NCBI RefSeq assembly: GCF_012584455.1
Contig: NZ_JABAEB010000021.1
Location: 1 to 45,925 of the forward strand
DNA from: Shewanella oncorhynchi
Lineage (GTDB): Bacteria > Pseudomonadota > Gammaproteobacteria > Enterobacterales > Shewanellaceae
Length of the DNA: 45,925 bases
Direction: 5' to 3'
In this document: piece after piece, positions 24,059-32,948 of the stretch
Layout: each line of letters begins with the position of its first letter
How positions within the stretch are numbered: position 1 is the stretch's first letter
Notes under the pieces: model-generated
What the model saw: the letters and a program-made list of their open reading frames with translations, nothing else
Told to the model about the DNA's origin: nothing
The model's database searches: none
Program-made: the position numbers and the translations under genes

Positions 24059-25292
24059 AAACAAAAAAGGAAGCCGAAGCTTCCTTTTCAAACTAATTTC
24101 TATCGCAATTAAGCGATGATTTTAGCTACTACACCAGCACCAACTGTACGACCACCTTCACGGATTGCGAAGCGTAAACCTTCATCCATCGCGATTGGGC
24201 AAATCAGAGTCACTACCATTTTGATATTGTCGCCAGGCATTACCATCTCTACGCCTTCTGGCAGTTCGATAGTACCGGTTACGTCAGTTGTACGGAAGTA
24301 GAACTGTGGACGGTAGCCTTTGAAGAATGGAGTGTGACGTCCGCCTTCTTCTTTTGACAGAACATAAACTTCTGATTCAAAAGTCGTGTGTGGGTTGATT
24401 GAACCTGGTTTAGCCAATACTTGACCACGTTCTACGTCATCACGCTTAGTACCACGTAATAACACACCACAGTTCTCGCCTGCACGACCTTCGTCAAGCA
24501 GTTTACGGAACATTTCTACACCAGTACACGTTGTTTTAGTCGTTGTGCGAACACCAACGATTTCAACTTCGTCACCCACTTTAACAATACCACGCTCAAC
24601 ACGACCAGTAACTACTGTACCACGGCCTGAAATTGAGAATACGTCTTCGATTGGCAGTAGGAACGGCTTATCGATGTCACGTTGTGGTTCTGGAATGTAA
24701 GAATCCAGTGCTGCGGCTAATTCAAGGATCTTAGCTTCCCACTCTGGTTGACCTTCTAGGGCCTTCAGAGCTGAACCTTGGATTACTGGTAAATCATCAC
24801 CTGGGAAATCGTATTCTGACAGAAGTTCACGCACTTCCATTTCGACCAATTCCAGTAACTCTTCGTCATCTACCATGTCACATTTGTTCATGAACACGAT
24901 GATGAAAGGTACGCCAACCTGACGAGAAAGCAGGATGTGCTCACGAGTCTGTGGCATTGGACCGTCTGTAGAGGCAACTACTAGAATCGCGCCGTCCATC
25001 TGTGCAGCACCAGTGATCATGTTTTTAACATAGTCAGCGTGGCCTGGGCAGTCTACGTGTGCGTAGTGACGTGAAGGCGTGTCATATTCGATGTGAGAGG
25101 TATTGATCGTAATACCGCGCTCACGCTCTTCTGGAGCGTTATCGATTTGAGAGAAGTCTTTAGCTTCGCCACCGTAGGTCTTAGCCAGTACGTGAGAGAT
25201 AGCTGCAGTCAGTGTGGTTTTACCATGGTCAACGTGACCAATGGTGCCCACGTTTACGTGAGGCTTAATACGTTCAAATTTAGCTTTTGCCA
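24059..25292 (-). repeat. Near-identical tuf repeat, copy A (partner at 40819-42052)
   Basis: This direct repeat of about 1.23 kb covers the tuf coding region and continues through the 3' untranslated part and terminator. Similarity stops just before the terminator on one side and at the start codon on the other. I count about ten mismatches by line-by-line reading. Confidence 0.93.
24063..24088 (-). terminator. tufA terminator
   Basis: The stem AAAAGGAAGC (24065-24074) with GCTTCCTTTT (24079-24088) encloses a 4-base loop. On the minus strand it ends in six T residues. The identical element follows tufB at 40823-40848. It separates the str operon from the S10 operon. Confidence 0.93.
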
Positions 25293-25293
25293 C
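24109..25293 (-). CDS. tufA: Elongation factor Tu, copy A
   Basis: A 394-residue GTPase that delivers aminoacyl-tRNA to the ribosome. G motifs are GHVDHGKT (residues 19-26), DCPGH and NKCD, with domains II and III complete. The frame reads 18 codons further upstream, but a GTG at 25293 with AAAGGA before it is the start, as in E. coli tufA. The protein is identical to that of tufB. The two genes differ at about ten bases, all silent apart from the GTG/ATG start codon, a sign of gene conversion. It is the last gene of the str operon, 72 bases after fusA. Confidence 0.98.
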   Translation of the reverse strand: MAKAKFERIKPHVNVGTIGHVDHGKTTLTAAISHVLAKTYGGEAKDFSQIDNAPEERERGITINTSHIEYDTPSRHYAHVDCPGHADYVKNMITGAAQMDGAILVVASTDGPMPQTREHILLSRQVGVPFIIVFMNKCDMVDDEELLELVEMEVRELLSEYDFPGDDLPVIQGSALKALEGQPEWEAKILELAAALDSYIPEPQRDIDKPFLLPIEDVFSISGRGTVVTGRVERGIVKVGDEVEIVGVRTTTKTTCTGVEMFRKLLDEGRAGENCGVLLRGTKRDDVERGQVLAKPGSINPHTTFESEVYVLSKEEGGRHTPFFKGYRPQFYFRTTDVTGTIELPEGVEMVMPGDNIKMVVTLICPIAMDEGLRFAIREGGRTVGAGVVAKIIA

Positions 25294-25318
25294 GATATAT
25301 TCCTTTCTTTTCAGAATA

Positions 25319-25336
25319 GTCCAGTCAGTGCTGGAC
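25319..25336 (-). other. Intercistronic hairpin between fusA and tufA
   Basis: A 6-bp stem, GTCCAG (25319-25324) with CTGGAC (25331-25336), has a 6-base loop and no following U-run. It lies 29 bases past the fusA stop and upstream of the tufA Shine-Dalgarno. It may stabilise or separate mRNA segments. Confidence 0.5.
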
Positions 25337-25365
25337 CATAATAACATTTATGTCGTAACTGGATA

Positions 25366-27462
25366 TTAGCTACGAGATTCAATAATCGCTTTTGCAATGT
25401 TTTGCGGTGCATCAGAGTACTTCAAGAACTCCATAGAGTATGAAGCGCGACCCTGTGTAGCAGAGCGCAAATCAGTTGCATAACCAAACATTTCAGAAAG
25501 AGGCACTACAGCATGGACTATTTTGATGCCACCAAAGCCATCATCCATCCCTTCAATTAAGCCACGACGACGGTTCAAATCACCAACGACGTCACCCATA
25601 TAATTTTCAGGGGTAGTTACTTCTACTTTCATGCAAGGTTCGAGCAACGCCGGATTCGCTTCAAGCGCACCCTTTTTGAAGCCCATAGAACCTGCAATTT
25701 TGAACGCCATCTCGTTCGAGTCCACATCATGATATGAACCATCGAACAGAGTGACCTTCACGTCCAACACAGGGAAGCCAGCGAGAACGCCATTCTTCAT
25801 CTGTTCTTGGATACCTTTATCAACCGCAGGAATGAATTCACGAGGAATCACACCTCCCACAACAGCATTGACAAATTCGTAACCAGCGCCTTCTTCATTA
25901 GGCTCTAGTTTTAACCAAACGTGACCGAATTGTCCACGACCACCTGATTGGCGTACAAATTTACCTTCAGCTTCTACTGAAGCTCGGATAGTTTCGCGGT
26001 AGGCCACTTGTGGCTTACCTACGTTACATTCAACACCGAATTCGCGACGCATACGGTCTACGATGATGTCTAAGTGTAACTCACCCATACCCGAAATCAG
26101 AGTTTGTGATGATTCTTCGTCAGTTTCAACTCGGAATGATGGATCTTCCGCTGCAAGTTTTTGCAACGCGATACCCATTTTGTCCTGATCGGCTTTTGAC
26201 TTAGGCTCAACGGCAATGGTAATTACTGGCTCTGGGAACTCCATACGTTCCAAGATCACTCTATGATCGTTATCACAAAGCGTATCACCCGTAGTCACTT
26301 CTTTTAGACCAATCGCCGCTGCGATATCACCAGCACGGACTTCTTTCAGTTCAGTGCGATCGTTTGCGTGCATTTGCACCATGCGACCTACGCGTTCACG
26401 CTTCTGTTTGACAGAGTTGTAAACGCCCGAACCTGATTCGAGTACGCCTGAGTACACGCGAATAAAGGTCAAAGTTCCTACGAATGGATCTGTAGCAATC
26501 TTAAATGCCAATGCAGCAAAAGGCGCATTGTCATCTGATGGGCGCTCTACTTCTTGGTCGTTCTCATCGATGCCCTTAATTGGAGGCACATCAATTGGCG
26601 CTGGCAAGAATTCAATAACCGCATCAAGTACCGCTTGAACGCCTTTGTTCTTAAATGCAGAACCACAAGTCGCTAAAACGATTTCATTATTTATAGTACG
26701 CTGACGTAGCGCCTTTTTAATTTCGTCTTCTGATAGCGTGCCTTCTTCAAGGTACTTATCCATCAGTTCATCCGAAGATTCGGCTGCCACTTCAACCAGA
26801 TACTCATGCATTTCAGCCGCTTTAGCTGCTAACTCTGCAGGGATCTCCTCATAAGTGAAAGTCATACCCTGGTCTGATTCATTCCAGTTAATTGCTTTCA
26901 TCTTGATTAAGTCGATCACGCCTTTGAAGTTTTCTTCTGCACCAATATTCAATTGAATAGGCACACAAGTGGCTCCAAGACGAGTTCTAATTTGCTTCAC
27001 TACACGTTCAAAGTCTGCACCTGCACGGTCCATCTTGTTGATAAATACCAAACGTGGAACGCGGTATTTATCAGCTTGACGCCACACTGTTTCTGACTGA
27101 GGTTCAACACCAGATGAACCACAGAAAACGACAACAGCACCGTCGAGGACGCGCAGAGACCGTTCAACTTCAATAGTAAAGTCAACGTGACCAGGGGTAT
27201 CGATGATATTGATGCGGTGTTCAGTGAATTGAGCATCCATACCACGCCAGAATGTGGTTACCGCAGCCGAGGTGATAGTGATACCACGCTCTTGCTCTTG
27301 AACCATCCAGTCTGTGGTAGCGGCGCCGTCATGCACCTCACCGATTTTATGAGACAAACCGGTATAGAACAGAACACGTTCTGTTGTGGTGGTTTTACCT
27401 GCGTCAACATGAGCACAAATACCGATATTACGATAACGCTCAATTGGGGTTGTACGAGCCAC
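25366..27462 (-). CDS. fusA: Elongation factor G
   Basis: A 698-residue five-domain GTPase (E. coli 704) that drives translocation and, with RRF, ribosome recycling. The P-loop AHVDAGKTT is at residues 17-25, and DTPGHVDF and NKMDRAGADF follow in order. Domain IV/V segments are complete (for example GGRGQFGHVWLKLEP). It is the third gene of the str operon. A strong hairpin lies between rpsG and fusA (27511-27536). Confidence 0.99.
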   Translation of the reverse strand: MARTTPIERYRNIGICAHVDAGKTTTTERVLFYTGLSHKIGEVHDGAATTDWMVQEQERGITITSAAVTTFWRGMDAQFTEHRINIIDTPGHVDFTIEVERSLRVLDGAVVVFCGSSGVEPQSETVWRQADKYRVPRLVFINKMDRAGADFERVVKQIRTRLGATCVPIQLNIGAEENFKGVIDLIKMKAINWNESDQGMTFTYEEIPAELAAKAAEMHEYLVEVAAESSDELMDKYLEEGTLSEDEIKKALRQRTINNEIVLATCGSAFKNKGVQAVLDAVIEFLPAPIDVPPIKGIDENDQEVERPSDDNAPFAALAFKIATDPFVGTLTFIRVYSGVLESGSGVYNSVKQKRERVGRMVQMHANDRTELKEVRAGDIAAAIGLKEVTTGDTLCDNDHRVILERMEFPEPVITIAVEPKSKADQDKMGIALQKLAAEDPSFRVETDEESSQTLISGMGELHLDIIVDRMRREFGVECNVGKPQVAYRETIRASVEAEGKFVRQSGGRGQFGHVWLKLEPNEEGAGYEFVNAVVGGVIPREFIPAVDKGIQEQMKNGVLAGFPVLDVKVTLFDGSYHDVDSNEMAFKIAGSMGFKKGALEANPALLEPCMKVEVTTPENYMGDVVGDLNRRRGLIEGMDDGFGGIKIVHAVVPLSEMFGYATDLRSATQGRASYSMEFLKYSDAPQNIAKAIIESRS

Positions 27463-27510
27463 GATTATACCCTCTCCACCAAGACCTAAGCCTTGGCAAT
27501 ATCAACAACT

Positions 27511-27536
27511 ATGGTGTGGGCCTAAGCCCACACCAT
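27511..27536 (-). other. Strong intercistronic hairpin between rpsG and fusA
   Basis: A perfect 11-bp stem, ATGGTGTGGGC (27511-27521) with GCCCACACCAT (27526-27536), closes on CTAA. It begins 4 bases after the rpsG stop and has no U-run on either strand. It is unlikely to be a terminator, since fusA must be read through it. It may act as a 3' stabiliser for rpsG mRNA or a processing site. Confidence 0.75.
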
Positions 27537-27540
27537 CATA

Positions 27541-28011
27541 TTACCAACGGTAATGAGCAAAGGCTTTGTTAGCTTCAGCCATGCGATGCACGTCTTCACG
27601 CTTCTTAACAGCAGTACCTTTGTTTTCAGACGCATCCAGCATTTCACCTGCCAGACGTAAAGCCATAGATTTTTCACCACGCTTACGAGCAGCTTCAACT
27701 AACCAGCGCATCGCCAGTGCGTTACGACGCACAGGACGAACTTCACATGGTACCTGGTACGTAGAACCACCAACGCGACGAGATTTAACTTCGACTGATG
27801 GGCGAACGTTGTCCAGGGCTGCTTCAAGGATAACTAAATGGTTTTCGCTTTTCTTTTCAGCGACAACATCTAGTGCCTTGTAAATAATTTTTTCTGCAGT
27901 CGACTTTTTGCCGTCTTGCATAATGACGTTGATGAACTTAGCCAGCAACTCACTGTGAAACTTTGGATCTGGTAGGATTTTACGTTGTCCTACAACGCGA
28001 CGTCTTGGCAT
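27541..28011 (-). CDS. rpsG: 30S ribosomal protein S7
   Basis: A 156-residue protein (the length of E. coli B S7), starting MPRRRVVGQRKILPDPKFHS and ending REDVHRMAEANKAFAHYRW. It nucleates the 16S 3' domain and borders the E site. In E. coli it represses the str operon by binding the rpsL-rpsG spacer. The spacer here is 81 bases (28012-28092) with a small TTCCA/TGGAA hairpin; the binding site was not proven. Confidence 0.99.
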   Translation of the reverse strand: MPRRRVVGQRKILPDPKFHSELLAKFINVIMQDGKKSTAEKIIYKALDVVAEKKSENHLVILEAALDNVRPSVEVKSRRVGGSTYQVPCEVRPVRRNALAMRWLVEAARKRGEKSMALRLAGEMLDASENKGTAVKKREDVHRMAEANKAFAHYRW

Positions 28012-28092
28012 AACAATTCTCCGTATGCTTCAGGGATTTCCAAAACTGGAATTCTCAAAATAAAACTAGCTTGGCCTTACTTAACGGATAAG

Positions 28093-28467
28093 TTAAGACT
28101 TAGGACGCTTAGCACCGTATTTAGAACGGCTTTGGCGACGTGAAGTCACGCCTGCACAGTCTAATGCGCCACGAATAGTGTGATAACGCACACCTGGTAA
28201 GTCTTTAACACGACCACCACGGATTAAGATCACGCTATGTTCCTGCAGGTTGTGGCCTTCACCGCCGATGTACGAAGTAACTTCGAAACCGTTAGTTAGA
28301 CGCACACGAGCTACTTTACGTAGTGCAGAGTTAGGTTTTTTAGGGGTAGTAGTGTACACACGTGTACAAACACCACGTTTTTGCGGGCACGCATTCAACG
28401 CAGGCACGTTAGTCTTGTCGACTTTTGGCGCGCGTGGCTTACGTACCAACTGGTTTACAGTTGCCAT
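28093..28467 (-). CDS. rpsL: 30S ribosomal protein S12
   Basis: A 124-residue protein, as in E. coli, starting MATVNQLVRKPRAPKVDKTN. It is part of the decoding centre. The streptomycin-related residues are wild type: lysine in TTPKKPNSALRK (K43 region) and in GRVKDLPGVRYH (K88 region). The frame extends 21 codons upstream into the leader, but the family start is at 28467. It is the first gene of the str operon. Confidence 0.98.
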   Translation of the reverse strand: MATVNQLVRKPRAPKVDKTNVPALNACPQKRGVCTRVYTTTPKKPNSALRKVARVRLTNGFEVTSYIGGEGHNLQEHSVILIRGGRVKDLPGVRYHTIRGALDCAGVTSRRQSRSKYGAKRPKS

Positions 28468-28522
28468 GTATAGCTCCGAGTCAGTTGAATCAAACTCAAC
28501 GATAAGGTGTGAAAAATCTATA

Positions 28523-28573
28523 TCCCACAATGGTGGGACGCGGAATTTTAGAAAGGTAATGCCTGACTGTCAA
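28523..28573 (-). promoter_or_regulatory. str operon promoter
   Basis: On the minus strand a consensus TTGACA (-35, 28568-28573) and TAAAAT (-10, 28545-28550) are 17 bases apart, followed by the GC-rich TCCGCGTCCC. The leader carries a small hairpin, TCCCAC/GTGGGA (28523-28538). It starts rpsL-rpsG-fusA-tufA, downstream of the rpoC terminator. Confidence 0.88.
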
Positions 28574-28601
28574 GAAATAGCCAACTTTTGCGGCATATTA
28601 C

Positions 28602-28632
28602 AAGAAAAAAGGCGCCATAGGCGCCTTTTTAT
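28602..28632 (-). terminator. rpoC terminator
   Basis: An 11-bp stem, AAAAAGGCGCC (28606-28616) with GGCGCCTTTTT (28620-28630), has loop ATA and a T-run on the minus strand. It lies 15 bases after the rpoC stop and separates the rpl-rpo unit from the str operon. Confidence 0.94.
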
Positions 28633-28646
28633 AACAAACTTATTAC

Positions 28647-31600
28647 TTAATCTTGGCTACCAGCCAAGTTTAAGAGATCGGCCAAGTTCTGTTCGGCTTC
28701 ACTTGCAGTGATCTTGTTCACTACTACAGGTTCGTTTTTCTTCGCACGCGCTTCATTACGAGTCTTGTGATAAGCGTAACCAGTACCGGCTGGGATCAGT
28801 CGGCCAACGATAACGTTTTCTTTCAGACCACGTAATTGATCGCTCTTACCACCTACGGCGGCTTCGGTCAGTACGCGCGTGGTTTCTTGGAACGATGCTG
28901 CTGAGATAAAAGATTCTGTTGCCAGAGATGCTTTAGTAATACCCAGTAGCTCACGTTCAAAGGTCGCAGGCACTTTACCTTGGGCGATCAGTTCGCGGTT
29001 AGCAATCTTCACGCGTGACACTTCAGCTTGTTCCCCTTCGAGGAAGTCAGTGTCACCGGCAGAAGTGATAAGACACTTACGCAGCATCTGACGGATGATC
29101 ACTTCGATATGCTTATCGTTGATCTTCACGCCTTGCAGACGGTAAACGTCCTGTACTTCGTTCACAATGTAGTTAGCTACGTTGTGGATACCACGAAGAC
29201 GCAGAATGTCGTGCGCTGCTTCTGGACCGTCAGCGATAACTTCACCACGTTCGACTTTTTCACCTTCGAACACGTTTAAGTTACGCCACTTAGGGATCAT
29301 CTCTTCATAATGATCGCCGCCATCAGCAGGTGTAATCACCAAACGACGCTTACCTTTGGTCTCTTTACCAAACGAGATGGTACCAGAGATTTCCGCCAGA
29401 ATAGCAGGCTCTTTTGGCTTACGCGCTTCGAACAAGTCAGCAACGCGTGGCAGACCACCGGTGATGTCGCGAGTTTTAGACGATTCCTGAGGAATACGAG
29501 CTAATGCGTCACCCACGTTGATTTGCGCGTTATCTTCTAAGTTAACGATCGCACTACCTGGTAAGAAGTATTGTGCTGGCACTTCAGTACCTGGGATCAT
29601 CAAGTCAGCACCATTAGCGCCAAGCAGACGGATCATTGGGCGCATTTCTTTACCCGCAGTACCACGCTGACCGACGTCAAGGATCACGATTGATGACAGA
29701 CCCGTTAGTTCGTCTGTTTGACGTGTCATAGTGACACCGTCAATCATGTCTACGAACTTGATACTACCCGCCACTTCAGAAATGATTGGGTGAGTATGTG
29801 GATCCCAGTTAGCGATAACATCGCCCGCTTCAACAGCTGCTTCTTCTAGTTTCTCGAGCACAGTACCGTATGGCACTTTATAACGCTCTTTCTCACGACC
29901 CAGCTCGTCAATAACGGCCAGTTCAGAAGAACGAGAAACGATAACCAGTTTGCCGTCACTGTTAGTAACATGCTTAGCATTATGCAGTTTCAATGAACCC
30001 GAGTTTTTCACTTGGACATTGTTTTCTGCAGACGCTCGAGATGCCGCACCACCGATGTGGAACGTACGCATCGTTAACTGTGTACCTGGTTCACCGATAG
30101 ATTGTGCTGCCACAACACCGATGGCTTCACCGTGGTTAATAATATGACCACGAGCCAAGTCACGACCGTAACAAGCTGCACACACCCCGAAATCGGTATC
30201 ACAAGAAATAACAGAACGTACAATCACTTCGTCGATTGAATGCTCTTCTAACTTGTCACACCATGCTTCGTCGAGTAGCGTGTTACGTGGTGCTAATACG
30301 TCTTCAGTGCCGGGATAGAACACATCAATCGCAACCACACGACCCAGTACGCGTTCACGTAACGGCTCAACCACATCACCACCTTCAATCAGCGGTTTCA
30401 TGGTTAGACCTTCGTGAGTACCACAATCGTCTTCGATAACCACTAAATCTTGTGCAACGTCTACAAGACGACGAGTCAGGTAACCCGAGTTCGCTGTCTT
30501 CAATGCCGTATCGGCTAGACCTTTACGCGCACCGTGAGTAGAAATAAAGTACTGGAGTACGTTTAGACCTTCACGGAAGTTAGCGGTAATTGGCGTTTCG
30601 ATGATTGAACCGTCTGGCTTAGCCATCAGACCACGCATACCAGCCAACTGACGGATCTGTGCGGCACTACCACGAGCGCCTGAGTCAGCCATCATATAGA
30701 TGCTGTTAAACGAGGCTTGTTTCTCTTCAACACCATCACGGTTAATCACTGTCTCAGTTGACAGGTTTTCCATCATAGCTTTAGAAACTTTTTCGTTGGC
30801 ACTAGCCCAGATATCGATAACTTTGTTGTAACGCTCACCGGCTGTGACTAGACCAGATTGGAACTGCTCTTGAATTTCAAGAACTTCCGCTTCTGCATCA
30901 GCAACTAAGGTGTATTTCTCGTCTGGAATAACCATGTCATCGATACCGACAGAGGCACCAGAGATGGTTGCAAAACGGAAACCGGTATACATCAATTGGT
31001 CAGCGAAGATAACAGTATCTTTCAGACCCAGTTGACGATAACAGGTGTTCAACAGTTTAGAGATCTGCTTTTTGCCCATGTTCTGGTTAACCAGATCAAA
31101 TGACAAACCTGCTGGCAGAATAAGTGACAGCAGAGCACGACCCACAGTCGTATCAACGATACGGCGTTGTTCAGTGCGCTCACCATCGTCACCAATAATG
31201 GTTTCAGTGATACGAACTTTAACGCGGGCATGCAGTTCAGCAGCGCCAGTTGCGTAAGCTTTTTCAACTTCAGCAACAGACATAAATGCCATACCTTCAC
31301 CACGGCCGTTAATACGCTCACGGCTGGTGTAGTACAGACCCAATACCACGTCTTGAGACGGGGTGATAACAGGCTCGCCGTTGGCTGGTGACAGGATGTT
31401 GTTGGTAGACATCATCAGGGCACGGGCTTCAAGCTGCGCTTCCAGTGTTAACGGTACGTGTACCGCCATTTGGTCACCGTCGAAGTCGGCGTTGTATGCC
31501 GCACAAACGAGTGGGTGTAACTGGATGGCTTTACCTTCAATCAGTACTGGTTCGAACGCTTGGATACCCAGTCTGTGCAGTGTTGGTGCACGGTTGAGCA

Positions 31601-32864
31601 TCACTGGATGTTCACGGATCACTTCATCCAGAACGTCCCATACTTCTGCCACTTCACGCTCAACCATCTTCTTAGCCGCTTTGATGGTAGTCGCTAAGCC
31701 ACGACCTTCTAGCTTGCCATAGATGAATGGCTTGAACAGTTCCAGTGCCATCTTCTTAGGAAGACCACATTGGTGCAGACGTAGAGTAGGACCTACGGTA
31801 ATGACCGAACGACCAGAATAGTCAACGCGCTTACCCAACAAGTTCTGACGGAAACGACCTTGCTTACCTTTGATCATATCAGCCAAAGATTTCAGAGGAC
31901 GCTTGTTAGAACCGGTAATAGCACGACCACGACGACCGTTATCTAATAGCGCATCAACAGACTCTTGTAACATACGCTTTTCGTTGCGTACGATAATGTC
32001 TGGCGCAGCTAAATCTAACAGACGCTTCAAACGGTTGTTACGGTTGATCACGCGGCGATACAGGTCGTTAAGATCTGAAGTCGCGAAGCGGCCGCCATCG
32101 AGCGGAACCAACGGACGTAAGTCAGGTGGTAACACAGGCAGTACTTTTAAGATCATCCACTCAGGCTTGTTGCCTGAAGTGTAGAATGCTTCCATCAACT
32201 TAAGACGTTTAGTCACTTTCTTGCGACGAGTCTCAGAATTGATTGAAGGCAATTCTTCACGCATTTGTTCGATTTCTTTCGCTAAATCGATAGCACGTAA
32301 CAGTTCAAGTACTGCTTCGGCACCCATTTTAGCTTCGAACTCATCACCGTATTCTTCTAATGCATCCAGATAAGTTTCTTCTGTCAGCATTTGGCCACGT
32401 TCAAGGCTGGTCATGCCAGGCTCGATCACGACAAATGATTCAAAATACAGTACGCGTTCGATATCACGCAGCGTCATATCCAGCATTAAGCCAATACGTG
32501 ACGGCAGTGATTTTAAGAACCAAATGTGCGCAACTGGGCTAGCCAGTTCGATGTGACCCATACGCTCACGACGTACTTTAGTTTGGGTTACTTCAACGCC
32601 ACACTTTTCACAAATAACACCACGGTGCTTCAAACGTTTGTACTTACCGCACAAACATTCGTAATCTTTGACTGGGCCAAAGATACGCGCACAGAACAGA
32701 CCTTCACGCTCAGGCTTGAAGGTACGGTAGTTGATGGTTTCTGGCTTCTTAACTTCACCAAAAGACCAAGAACGGATCAGATCAGGCGATGCCAGACCAA
32801 TTTTGATGCCGTTAAATTCTTCAGTCTTGCTTTGCTGTTTCAGAAACTTTAATAAGTCTTTCAC
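28647..32864 (-). CDS. rpoC: RNA polymerase beta' subunit
   Basis: A 1405-residue protein (E. coli 1407). The N-terminal zinc-binding domain is visible in CLCGKYKRLKHRGVICEKCG. The catalytic magnesium motif is NADFDGDQM, the second zinc site includes CDTDFGVCAACYGRD, and the bridge helix/trigger loop region includes SIGEPGTQLTMRTFHIGG. It is complete, with a lineage-typical C terminus. It lies 84 bases downstream of rpoB, with a GC-rich hairpin in the gap, and is the last gene of its operon. Confidence 0.99.
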   Translation of the reverse strand: MKDLLKFLKQQSKTEEFNGIKIGLASPDLIRSWSFGEVKKPETINYRTFKPEREGLFCARIFGPVKDYECLCGKYKRLKHRGVICEKCGVEVTQTKVRRERMGHIELASPVAHIWFLKSLPSRIGLMLDMTLRDIERVLYFESFVVIEPGMTSLERGQMLTEETYLDALEEYGDEFEAKMGAEAVLELLRAIDLAKEIEQMREELPSINSETRRKKVTKRLKLMEAFYTSGNKPEWMILKVLPVLPPDLRPLVPLDGGRFATSDLNDLYRRVINRNNRLKRLLDLAAPDIIVRNEKRMLQESVDALLDNGRRGRAITGSNKRPLKSLADMIKGKQGRFRQNLLGKRVDYSGRSVITVGPTLRLHQCGLPKKMALELFKPFIYGKLEGRGLATTIKAAKKMVEREVAEVWDVLDEVIREHPVMLNRAPTLHRLGIQAFEPVLIEGKAIQLHPLVCAAYNADFDGDQMAVHVPLTLEAQLEARALMMSTNNILSPANGEPVITPSQDVVLGLYYTSRERINGRGEGMAFMSVAEVEKAYATGAAELHARVKVRITETIIGDDGERTEQRRIVDTTVGRALLSLILPAGLSFDLVNQNMGKKQISKLLNTCYRQLGLKDTVIFADQLMYTGFRFATISGASVGIDDMVIPDEKYTLVADAEAEVLEIQEQFQSGLVTAGERYNKVIDIWASANEKVSKAMMENLSTETVINRDGVEEKQASFNSIYMMADSGARGSAAQIRQLAGMRGLMAKPDGSIIETPITANFREGLNVLQYFISTHGARKGLADTALKTANSGYLTRRLVDVAQDLVVIEDDCGTHEGLTMKPLIEGGDVVEPLRERVLGRVVAIDVFYPGTEDVLAPRNTLLDEAWCDKLEEHSIDEVIVRSVISCDTDFGVCAACYGRDLARGHIINHGEAIGVVAAQSIGEPGTQLTMRTFHIGGAASRASAENNVQVKNSGSLKLHNAKHVTNSDGKLVIVSRSSELAVIDELGREKERYKVPYGTVLEKLEEAAVEAGDVIANWDPHTHPIISEVAGSIKFVDMIDGVTMTRQTDELTGLSSIVILDVGQRGTAGKEMRPMIRLLGANGADLMIPGTEVPAQYFLPGSAIVNLEDNAQINVGDALARIPQESSKTRDITGGLPRVADLFEARKPKEPAILAEISGTISFGKETKGKRRLVITPADGGDHYEEMIPKWRNLNVFEGEKVERGEVIADGPEAAHDILRLRGIHNVANYIVNEVQDVYRLQGVKINDKHIEVIIRQMLRKCLITSAGDTDFLEGEQAEVSRVKIANRELIAQGKVPATFERELLGITKASLATESFISAASFQETTRVLTEAAVGGKSDQLRGLKENVIVGRLIPAGTGYAYHKTRNEARAKKNEPVVVNKITASEAEQNLADLLNLAGSQD

Positions 32865-32890
32865 GTTTCTCTCCTGAAGGAGTTAAACCG

Positions 32891-32914
32891 GGTGCTCCGC
32901 TTGCACGGAGCACC
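32891..32914 (-). other. Intercistronic hairpin between rpoB and rpoC
   Basis: A perfect 9-bp GC-rich stem, GGTGCTCCG (32891-32899) with CGGAGCACC (32906-32914), has a 6-base loop. It is followed on the minus strand by CGGTTTAACTCC, not a U-run. It sits between the beta and beta' genes, 15-20 bases upstream of the rpoC Shine-Dalgarno region. Confidence 0.72.
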
Positions 32915-32948
32915 ATTCTGTTTGCCAAACGCGGCTAAAGGCCTGCGC

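Noticed and set aside
28250..28711. Plus-strand open frame of 153 codons across rpsL, the str promoter and rpoC end
   Set aside because: It runs through a promoter and a terminator hairpin and is antisense to two conserved genes.
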